DNA from: Balneolaceae bacterium
Lineage (GTDB): Bacteria; Bacteroidota; Rhodothermia; Balneolales; Balneolaceae
Reading direction: 5' to 3'
DNA: 9,445 bases
Assembly (NCBI GenBank): GCA_007123785.1
Contig: SLGL01000273.1
Location: forward strand, 1-9,445
The notes under the pieces are model-generated. The model was not told where the DNA came from and did no database searches. It worked only from the letters and a program-made list of their open reading frames with translations. This document shows, one piece after another, positions 1 through 5,806 of this stretch. The translations under genes and the position numbers were made by a program. The first letter of the stretch is position 1; each line of letters begins with the position of its first letter.

Positions 1-1
1 A

Positions 2-91
2 TTTTATAAAAATATAAAGGATTGGCAGGATTTAGTTTATGGTGCGGAACTGTCAGAATTTAAAAAACGTAAGCGAAATTCAAAGCCATAG
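2..91 (+). CDS. C-terminal end of an unidentified protein (partial, 5' end outside window)
   Basis: An open frame enters from the left edge and ends at a TAG at 89-91. It encodes 29 residues beginning FYKNIKDWQDLVYG and ending in a lysine/arginine-rich tail (KKRKRNSKP). The mixed aromatic, acidic and basic composition looks like a genuine protein end rather than a random frame, but it is too short for me to assign a family. It converges on coaX: the two stop codons are one base apart, so no terminator can lie between them. The call rests only on an open frame with plausible composition and on the tidy tail-to-tail packing. Confidence 0.5.
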   Translation, partial: FYKNIKDWQDLVYGAELSEFKKRKRNSKP

Positions 92-92
92 A

Positions 93-830
93 TTATAAAT
101 TCGCATGATTAAACCTATAAAACTCTCGCATCCCTTCAAAAAGCAGATATTCACGGTGTTTGAGCTCTATTCTTCCATTCAGCAGTTTTATCAGTAATAG
201 CGAATCGCCCCCCGTAATAAAAATTTCGGTTGCATTTTTACCAGTCTGATGTTTCCTGATAAAGGTTTCAACCGCTGATGCATATCCGCCGTAAAGTCCC
301 CAGCGAATGCACTCGTTCGTAGATTTTCCGGGCCAGTTTACTGGCAGACTCTCATGAACTTCAGGCAGTTCGGGAAGTGCATCAGCCATCACCTTTTTAA
401 AAATGTGGAGGCCGGGCATAATAACGCCCCCGTGAAAAACCCGGTCTGCTGTCATAAAATCAATCGTACAGGCGCTGCCCGCATCAATCACAACCACTGG
501 TTTTTCGGAAAGTGATGCAGCTCCGAAGCAGGATAAAAAGCGGTCTATACCCAGTGTTTCGGGAGTGTTGTAATTGAGGAGTTTGGAAGGTACCTGGTTC
601 ACTTGCAGCGAGAAAATATTAATATCAGAGATACTCTCAGTCAGCTTTGTTTCAACTTCTTTCCGGACGGATGAAATAACCAGTTCACGGTTCACACCTT
701 TTATTTTTAAAAAATCACGCACCCTGTCTGGCCGGTTTACTGGCTCTTTACAGAGAATCGTCCAATTTCCATTTTGGTATTCTGCCAGTTTGAAAGAACT
801 GTTTCCGATATCGAGATAAATTGGCTTCAT
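93..830 (-). CDS. coaX: Type III pantothenate kinase
   Basis: Cytoplasmic kinase that phosphorylates pantothenate with ATP, the first committed step of coenzyme A synthesis. The 245-residue product has the usual CoaX length and the ASKHA-fold motifs of the family. These are the N-terminal phosphate loop DIGNSS (D7, N10), the pantothenate-site signature YNTPETLGIDR (residues 87-97), the second phosphate motif VIDAGSACTID (114-124, with candidate catalytic base D116), GGVIMPG (134-140) and a C-terminal ITGGD (205-209). Type III enzymes need a monovalent cation and, unlike CoaA, are not feedback-inhibited by CoA; this is family knowledge. The ATG at 830 places DIGN six residues in, as in homologues; no strong Shine-Dalgarno precedes it. 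The gene is divergent from the dehydrogenase gene, with about 70 bases between the two chosen starts, and is not obviously in an operon. Confidence 0.95.
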   Translation of the reverse strand: MKPIYLDIGNSSFKLAEYQNGNWTILCKEPVNRPDRVRDFLKIKGVNRELVISSVRKEVETKLTESISDINIFSLQVNQVPSKLLNYNTPETLGIDRFLSCFGAASLSEKPVVVIDAGSACTIDFMTADRVFHGGVIMPGLHIFKKVMADALPELPEVHESLPVNWPGKSTNECIRWGLYGGYASAVETFIRKHQTGKNATEIFITGGDSLLLIKLLNGRIELKHREYLLFEGMREFYRFNHANL

Positions 831-890
831 TTGTGTAGTTTATGAATGAACGATCTGATTTCATCACCCATTGGAAAAGGTAAAAGAAAA

Positions 891-896
891 GAAGGA
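891..896 (+). promoter_or_regulatory. Ribosome binding site deciding the dehydrogenase start
   Basis: The sequence GAAGGA lies six bases before the ATG at 903, a good Shine-Dalgarno match at normal spacing. It favours 903 over the in-frame ATG at 846, which would add 19 residues in front of the Rossmann fold. Confidence 0.6.
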
Positions 897-902
897 CACT
901 TT

Positions 903-1619
903 ATGAATTTACAGGATAAAATAGCAATTGTAACGGGCGCAAGCAGCGGGATAGGTATCGCATTCAGCCAAAAACTAATCGAAAAAGGGGCATTGGTTTA
1001 CGGACTTGCACGCAGGCTCAACCATCTCAATGAAGTTAAAGAGAAGCTGGGTGATCGGTTTATTCCGGTGCAGATGGACGTAAGCCGTTACGATGATATT
1101 CAAGATTGGGTGAAAAGTCAGTTTTCTGAAGATCATCTGCCGGATATTCTCATTAACAACGCCGGGCTTGGAATCTTTGGTAATGTGGAAGATCTTGGCG
1201 TAGATGACTGGAACACCATGATGAACACTAATTTGAATGGTGTATTTTACCTCACCCGGGAAATTGTACCGCTGATGAAAGGCAACCCGGATCATTGCCA
1301 TATCATCAATATTGCATCGGTAGCCGGTTTACTTGGTAATCCACAGATTTCAGGATATAACGCCACAAAATTTGGGTTGAGGGGATTCAGCGAGGCTCTT
1401 TTTAAAGAGTTACGTTTCGATAAAATTAAAGTGACCACCATGTTTCCCGGTTCTATTGCTACTCACTTTTTCGATCAGACCGGGACGGACACTCACTCTA
1501 ATATGCTTCAACCACTTGATGTGGCCGATACAATGATTCACCTTCTGGAAACCCCCGACAATTTTCTGGTCAATGAAATCGCTCTGAGACCGTTAAATCC
1601 AAAAAACCCTGATGAATGA
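903..1619 (+). CDS. Short-chain dehydrogenase/reductase (SDR family), NADP-type
   Basis: Classical SDR oxidoreductase of 238 residues from the ATG at 903, a usual length for the family. Visible motifs are the cofactor loop TGASSGIG (11-18), an aspartate after beta-strand 3 (D59), NNAG (85-88), the structural asparagine N110, the catalytic serine S139 and the Y152-x-x-x-K156 pair, followed by PG (182-183). Two arginines at the end of beta-strand 2 (ARR, 36-38) suggest NADP(H) rather than NAD(H); this is an inference. The overall pattern resembles the YdfG-like 3-hydroxy acid/3-ketoacyl reductases, but the substrate cannot be read from sequence. An in-frame ATG at 846 gives a longer version, but the extra segment is basic, not SDR-like, and contains the ribosome binding site. 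The stop overlaps the next gene's start in an ATGA, so the two are translationally coupled. Confidence 0.9.
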   Translation: MNLQDKIAIVTGASSGIGIAFSQKLIEKGALVYGLARRLNHLNEVKEKLGDRFIPVQMDVSRYDDIQDWVKSQFSEDHLPDILINNAGLGIFGNVEDLGVDDWNTMMNTNLNGVFYLTREIVPLMKGNPDHCHIINIASVAGLLGNPQISGYNATKFGLRGFSEALFKELRFDKIKVTTMFPGSIATHFFDQTGTDTHSNMLQPLDVADTMIHLLETPDNFLVNEIALRPLNPKNPDE

Positions 1620-2011
1620 TGAGATTTTTTTTTTTATTTTCTGCTTTTATTCTGCTGATCACCGCTGGCTGCTCAGAACAAAAGCCCGAAAAACTTGTAG
1701 ATGAAGATACTTACAAGCGGATGTTTGTAGAATTTGCAATTATAAATCAGCTCGATTCAACCGTTCTGAAGAATCGAACTCACGCGGACTTGCGCGATCT
1801 TGTGTATGAGCATTATGGTGTTACTTCAGAACAGTTCCGGGTTTCGCATGAATATTATGAAACCGATCTGGATGCTCAAATCCAACGTGTAAATGCCATT
1901 AACCAGTTACTGCAGAGAGAGCGGGACAAAATTTCAGAGGCAGAAACCGAATATCGAAACACTCAGCAAACTCCTGTTGATACACTGCGTCAACGGATTC
2001 TCAACCGGTAA
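1616..2011 (+). CDS. Small lipoprotein, DUF4296-like
   Basis: Protein of 131 residues with a lipoprotein signal peptide: MMR, a hydrophobic stretch rich in F, L and I, then the lipobox ITAGC with the lipidated cysteine at C19. The mature part is charged and helical, beginning with a conserved-looking segment around DEDTYKRMFVEFAIINQLDS and ending in a probable coiled coil (about 88-118, rich in Q, R and E). Length, lipobox position and the DEDTY..M..E pattern match my memory of DUF4296, a Bacteroidota family of unknown function; no search was run. Its start overlaps the dehydrogenase stop by four bases, so the two share a transcript. A second ATG follows directly at 1619. The signal peptide is written over a run of 11 T, and the 3' end overlaps recQ on the other strand by 22 bases. 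Confidence 0.75.
   Translation: MMRFFFLFSAFILLITAGCSEQKPEKLVDEDTYKRMFVEFAIINQLDSTVLKNRTHADLRDLVYEHYGVTSEQFRVSHEYYETDLDAQIQRVNAINQLLQRERDKISEAETEYRNTQQTPVDTLRQRILNR
1625..1635 (+). repeat. Homopolymer tract of 11 T in the lipoprotein signal peptide
   Basis: Eleven consecutive T residues begin at codon 4 of the lipoprotein gene and encode its phenylalanines. Losing one T gives a stop (TGA) within about 14 codons. Gaining one gives a stop about 30 codons in. Any slip would therefore abolish the protein. Whether slippage occurs is not shown by the sequence. Confidence 0.85.
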
Positions 2012-3918
2012 GAGTGCTGTTCGGTATCATCACTCACCACCACACCCTCCCTGACCAAAATATTCATCACTTTTTTCAGTTTCTTTTTACTCCAGCCGGT
2101 GTGCTGGGCAAGACTTTTCAGAGTTCTGGATTCTTTTTTTAAAAATGCCCTAATCGTGTCAGCATCTTTTTCTATCACAATAACATTTCTTTCCCGCTTT
2201 TTACAGTTGTCGCAATTGCCACATGATTCTCTGGTGTCTTCTCCAAAATAGCGCCTCAGAAATAGTTCGCGACAGCTTTTTGTGTTCGCGTATTGGTTCA
2301 TGTAATCCAGCTTTTTCAGCAGAATCTCCTTGTAGTGATAGGCCTGATGATGATCGATTTGTAATTTTTTTGACCGTGCTTCGGTGATATGCACGAGTTT
2401 TGCATCGGCTTCCCATTCAAAATTCAGCAACTGATCCTGTGTTGAAAAGAGTTTCAAAGCTTTTCGAAGCTGATTCGAGGTGATCTTGAGTTTTTCAAGT
2501 AGAATCGATTCATCAAGGTAATAAAAATCGCGGGTCGACTGCGGTCCGAACTGACGGTAAAGCAGATCCAGAAATTCTCCTTTTTCGGGTTCGGTATTGT
2601 CGATAAAATCGATGAGATAATCATTCGAAACGACAAAGTGAATGCCAACTCTCGGTTCACGCAGGTCGGCCTGGTGAATAATTTCAAGCCGCTGCAGCAG
2701 ATTCAATGCAGTAGCCACATTTGTTGAACGCATCTTAATCCTTCGGGCAATGTTATCGATCGCAACGGCTTCAGGTTTTTCGTGTGTGCTGCCCACTGCA
2801 AGATCCAGTTCATCGCAGAGTGCATCATAGACATTCCGGAGTATCGCATAATCTGGATATGACTGAAGAATTCTTTTTTTGAGGATTTCGGCATCACCGG
2901 GTTTTACCAGCAAAAGGGGATAGCTTACTTTGCCGTCTCTTCCGGCCCTTCCTGCTTCCTGATAATACGCTTCAAGCGAAAAGGGCATAGTGTGATGAAT
3001 TACGAATCGGCAATCAGGCTTATCAATGCCCATTCCAAATGCATTCGTTGACGCTACAAGAGGGAAACTGCCGTCCAGCCAGCCATTCTGCACCTTTTTT
3101 CTCTTCTCATTGCTCATGCCTGCATGGTAAGGTTTTGTCGGGATACCGGAATCAGAATATCTGCGTGCAAGCTGTTCGCAATCTTTTCGGGTAGGGGAGT
3201 AGATGATACCGCTTCCCATTGCCGATGCCCATTTTACAGCTTTGTTCAGCATGTGTTGTTTTCTTTCGGTATGAGTAACCCACCAGTGCAGGTTTTCACG
3301 CTTGAACCCGCTGGTCACAATCATGGGTTCTGAAAAACCGAGAACATTTAAAAGGTCTTTTTTTACTTCAGGTGTAGCAGTGGCTGTAAGAGCAATCCAT
3401 CGAACATTTTTGTTAATATCATCAAACTCTTCACGGATTCGTCGGTAGGCCGGCCGGAAATCATGTCCCCATTCCGAAATACAGTGCGCTTCGTCAACGG
3501 CAATCAGGTTGATATTGAGCCGGGGCTGTTCGGCTTTCCAGAGATCGGTCTTAAGTCGTTCAGGGGCGATGTAGATGAGTTTATACATTCCGTTGCGGGC
3601 ATTCACAAGACGCTGTTCCACTTCAAAGTGCGGGATAGTACTGTTGATGAAAGTGGAACGGATGCCGAGTTTGTTGAGCTGGTCGACCTGGTCCTGCATC
3701 AGTGCAATAAGCGGGGAAACCACCACGGTAAGACCTTCAAACAATACCCCAGGTACCTGATAACAGAGCGATTTCCCCCCACCCGTGGGGAAAAGCACCA
3801 AAGTGTCACTGCCATCAAGGACAGCTTCTATAGCTTCTTGCTGCCCTTGCCGAAACGAATCATATCCCCAATATTTTTTCAGGGCTGTTTCTGCCTGATG
3901 GAGTGTCGGTTTTTTCAT
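1990..3918 (-). CDS. recQ: RecQ-family ATP-dependent DNA helicase
   Basis: Superfamily 2 3'-5' DNA helicase for repair and fork processing. Residues are numbered from the upstream GTG at 3942 (650 residues); the preferred ATG at 3918 is residue 9. Motifs are: motif 0 F30RQGQ; Walker A PTGGGKS (52-58); SPLIALMQDQV (76-86); DEAH (150-153) with the RecQ aromatic-rich loop CISEWGHDFRPAY (154-166); TATAT (186-190); motif V STNAFGMGIDKP (298-309); and motif VI QEAGRAGRDG (328-337). The zinc-site cysteines are C557, C574, C577 and C580. About 170 residues separate the helicase core from the zinc cluster, and a short basic winged-helix-like tail (about 590-650) follows instead of an HRDC domain. As I recall, a similar layout occurs in Bacteroidota RecQ proteins. 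The ATG is preferred because homologues begin near MKKPTLHQAE. The 3' end overlaps the lipoprotein gene. Confidence 0.93.
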   Translation of the reverse strand: MKKPTLHQAETALKKYWGYDSFRQGQQEAIEAVLDGSDTLVLFPTGGGKSLCYQVPGVLFEGLTVVVSPLIALMQDQVDQLNKLGIRSTFINSTIPHFEVEQRLVNARNGMYKLIYIAPERLKTDLWKAEQPRLNINLIAVDEAHCISEWGHDFRPAYRRIREEFDDINKNVRWIALTATATPEVKKDLLNVLGFSEPMIVTSGFKRENLHWWVTHTERKQHMLNKAVKWASAMGSGIIYSPTRKDCEQLARRYSDSGIPTKPYHAGMSNEKRKKVQNGWLDGSFPLVASTNAFGMGIDKPDCRFVIHHTMPFSLEAYYQEAGRAGRDGKVSYPLLLVKPGDAEILKKRILQSYPDYAILRNVYDALCDELDLAVGSTHEKPEAVAIDNIARRIKMRSTNVATALNLLQRLEIIHQADLREPRVGIHFVVSNDYLIDFIDNTEPEKGEFLDLLYRQFGPQSTRDFYYLDESILLEKLKITSNQLRKALKLFSTQDQLLNFEWEADAKLVHITEARSKKLQIDHHQAYHYKEILLKKLDYMNQYANTKSCRELFLRRYFGEDTRESCGNCDNCKKRERNVIVIEKDADTIRAFLKKESRTLKSLAQHTGWSKKKLKKVMNILVREGVVVSDDTEQHSYRLRIR

Positions 3919-3938
3919 GGGTGATGTTATCGATTCGT

Positions 3939-3947
3939 TCACCTCCT
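3939..3947 (-). promoter_or_regulatory. Perfect Shine-Dalgarno-like sequence with no well-placed start
   Basis: On the minus strand this reads AGGAGGTGA, a full match to the usual anti-Shine-Dalgarno sequence. It overlaps the in-frame GTG at 3942, so it is too close to serve it. It lies about 23 bases (from AGGAGG) upstream of the ATG at 3918, which is too far for usual spacing. It may be coincidental, or the start may be unusual (an in-frame ATA sits at 3930). Confidence 0.4.
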
Positions 3948-4041
3948 ATTTACCACCAAAACAGATGAGTTGAAAGAGATGAAAATAATAACCTTATTTT
4001 GAACCAATATAGCTGGCATAGAGCCCTTCATAACAGTGGCA

Positions 4042-4761
4042 TTAAAATGAAACAACAATACCCAGCTTAAAATAAAGCAGATCGGTCGTGGATTCACTTA
4101 CATCATAGTGTACTTGTCCGTTTTCAATTTCGATGGAGCCCTGCTGAAGATATTCCGCTTCATTGCCAAGCATATACCGGCTTGCCAGGTTCAGGTAAAC
4201 AGCACCCGGAGACATTTCACCATTTTGATTTCGATCTCCGCGGTCTTGATAAATTCTAAACTGAATCCCGGCCCCAAAACCGTAACTGAGGGCAAAATCG
4301 TCGAAATTAGTGTCCCTGACTATTTCATCTGATGTGGTTCGGCGCTCCTGGATGACAGTTTCCGTAAAGAGATAGTTAAACCCAAACAATCCTTCTGCAA
4401 AAGGCCTTATTGTTCCTGAAGGAGCTGTTAACCGCAGCATCAGATTTCCCTGAACAAGATTATAGCGATTTTCAACCTCTACGGTGACATCAGGTATAGT
4501 GGTGCTCCAGGGTGCCTCACGTACATCTTTTCCAAAATTCATGAAGCCAAAGTCGAGCCCGAGCATAACAGGAGTGTTTGGAATGAGATAGCCGGCAGTT
4601 AGACCGACACCAACGCCTAACCGGTCGAGCTGATCACTGAACTCATTTTGAGGAACCCCCAGATCAAAATCAATGCCCAACTGAAATTCCTGAGAATACA
4701 GATTTGTTGTTATTCCGAAGCTAAAAAAGAGTGCCGCAAGAGTAATTTTCTTTATTTTCAT
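4042..4761 (-). CDS. Outer-membrane beta-barrel protein, unassigned
   Basis: Protein of 239 residues with a signal peptide (MKIKK, a hydrophobic core, probable cleavage after LYSQ at about residue 24). Alternating hydrophobic/polar strands typical of small outer-membrane barrels follow: FQLGIDFDLG, GVGVGLTAGYL, VMLGLDFGFMNFG, RYNLVQGNLMLRL, IRPFAEGLFGFNYL, SYGFGAGIQFRI, VYLNLASRYML. The protein ends in phenylalanine (LGIVVSF), the C-terminal signal used for outer-membrane insertion. Size and strand count suggest an OmpA/OmpW-like barrel of about eight strands. No OmpA peptidoglycan domain is present. A loop at 173-186 contains DRNQNG, loosely like the start of a calcium-binding loop. It lies between recQ and the sdh terminator on the same strand and probably has its own promoter. 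I do not recognise a specific function; structural, porin-like or adhesive roles are all possible. Confidence 0.8.
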   Translation of the reverse strand: MKIKKITLAALFFSFGITTNLYSQEFQLGIDFDLGVPQNEFSDQLDRLGVGVGLTAGYLIPNTPVMLGLDFGFMNFGKDVREAPWSTTIPDVTVEVENRYNLVQGNLMLRLTAPSGTIRPFAEGLFGFNYLFTETVIQERRTTSDEIVRDTNFDDFALSYGFGAGIQFRIYQDRGDRNQNGEMSPGAVYLNLASRYMLGNEAEYLQQGSIEIENGQVHYDVSESTTDLLYFKLGIVVSF

Positions 4762-4838
4762 TTCCTTATTTCTTTACGTTCGAATAAAAATTATGTGTTT
4801 TAATTGGAGATGATTTTGTTTTATCAGCTATCCTTTTT

Positions 4839-4868
4839 ACAACTTAACCTGTTGGTGTCTAAATCAAA
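4839..4868 (-). promoter_or_regulatory. Candidate promoter for the barrel-protein gene
   Basis: On the minus strand, TTTG (4868-4865) is followed after 18 bases by TAAGTTGT (4846-4839). This is close to the Bacteroidota promoter form TTTG, about 19-21 bases, TAnnTTTG. It would give a leader of about 70 bases before the ATG at 4761. The second element matches imperfectly, so this is a weak call supported mainly by its position downstream of the sdh terminator. Confidence 0.25.
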
Positions 4869-4924
4869 GTCAATTTTGTGGGATAAAAATTTCTGAAACC
4901 TCTTTTAATTTTTGTACTGATCAT

Positions 4925-4963
4925 AAAAAAGCCCTGTTTACGAAAATCGCAACAAGGCTTTTT
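4925..4963 (-). terminator. Rho-independent terminator after sdhB
   Basis: An inverted repeat pairs AAAAAGCC (4926-4933) with GGCTTTTT (4956-4963). The stem continues through one C/A mismatch into TGTT/AACA, and CGA/TCG can pair further inside. Read on the minus strand, the hairpin ends in a run of T and lies about 40 bases past the sdhB stop, as expected for the end of the sdhCAB transcript. Because the arms are A-rich and T-rich it could act in both directions, but no plus-strand gene runs into it. Confidence 0.8.
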
Positions 4964-5001
4964 AAAAATATTAAAATCATTTTATCGGGTTTTTAAGACC
5001 G

Positions 5002-5748
5002 TTAAAAAATGGCTTTGACATAATCTTTACGCATTTCTGCAATGGAAGCGATGCTGATTCCCACCGGGCAAACTGCTTCACACTCTGCAAAGTTGGAGCA
5101 ATCGCCAAATCCTTCTTTTTCCATCTGATTCACCATGGCAATGGTACGCTTATCACGTTCGGGCTGGCCCTGAGGCAAGCTGTTCAGATGTGCTATTTTT
5201 GCTCCCGTAAAGAGGGATGCTGATGAGTTAGGGCAGGCTGCCACACATGCTCCGCACCCGATACAGGTGGCATAGTCGAAAGCTATATTGGACGTATCCT
5301 GCGGAACGGGTATGAGATTCGCTTCAGGGGCAGCACCGGTTTTTACAGAGACATATCCCCCGGCTTCGATAATACGGTCGAAGGCAGAGCGGTCTACAAC
5401 TAAATCTTTAATGACCGGAAATGCAGCCGCACGGGGAGGCTCAATAACGATGGTGTCTCCGTTGTTGTATTCCCTCATGTGGAGCTGGCAAACGGCTGTC
5501 ATGTGTTTGGGGCCGTGTGCACGTCCGTTTATTACCAAATTACAGGAACCGCAGATGCCCTCGCGGCAGTCGTAATCGAACTCTACAGGATCAGTTCCTT
5601 CTTTTATGAGATTTTCATTCAGAACATCCAGCATTTCAAGGAACGACATGTGCTCATTTACATCGTCAAGTTTATAATCTTCGAAATGGCCGGGATCATT
5701 GCTGTTTTTTTGCCGCCAGATTTTCAGGTTAATTGTCATTGTACTCAT
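5002..5748 (-). CDS. sdhB: Succinate dehydrogenase iron-sulfur subunit
   Basis: Electron-transfer subunit of complex II, carrying electrons from the FAD of SdhA to the quinone site in SdhC on the cytoplasmic face of the membrane. The 248-residue product has the three expected cluster sites. The N-terminal ferredoxin domain holds a [2Fe-2S] site at C61, C66, C69 and C87 (CREGICGSC). The C-terminal domain has C162-x2-C165-x2-C168-x3-C172-P and C217-x5-C223-x3-C227-P. By analogy with E. coli SdhB, C162, C165, C168 and C227 bind [4Fe-4S] and C172, C217 and C223 bind [3Fe-4S]. All ligands are present. It is last in the operon, 58 bases after sdhA, and is followed by the terminator. A second in-frame ATG is codon 4; neither start has a strong Shine-Dalgarno. 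Fumarate reductase activity cannot be excluded from sequence. Confidence 0.95.
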   Translation of the reverse strand: MSTMTINLKIWRQKNSNDPGHFEDYKLDDVNEHMSFLEMLDVLNENLIKEGTDPVEFDYDCREGICGSCNLVINGRAHGPKHMTAVCQLHMREYNNGDTIVIEPPRAAAFPVIKDLVVDRSAFDRIIEAGGYVSVKTGAAPEANLIPVPQDTSNIAFDYATCIGCGACVAACPNSSASLFTGAKIAHLNSLPQGQPERDKRTIAMVNQMEKEGFGDCSNFAECEAVCPVGISIASIAEMRKDYVKAIF

Positions 5749-5806
5749 AAATTCAAACTCGCTGCTTTCTTAAGTTTTAATATTTTTTGCCGGAGCCATT
5801 TGAACC

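Noticed and set aside
846..902. 19-residue N-terminal extension of the dehydrogenase from the ATG at 846
   Set aside because: The extension is basic and outside the SDR fold, no Shine-Dalgarno serves it, and a good one lies inside it for the ATG at 903.
3463..3924. Plus-strand open frame of 153 codons opposite the helicase core of recQ
   Set aside because: It lies wholly within conserved recQ motifs read on the other strand, and the product has no recognisable features.
3948..4041. Possible terminator between the barrel-protein gene and recQ
   Set aside because: Only a short AATAACCTTATT palindrome without a usable loop is present, so no convincing hairpin; recQ may be partly read from the upstream gene.
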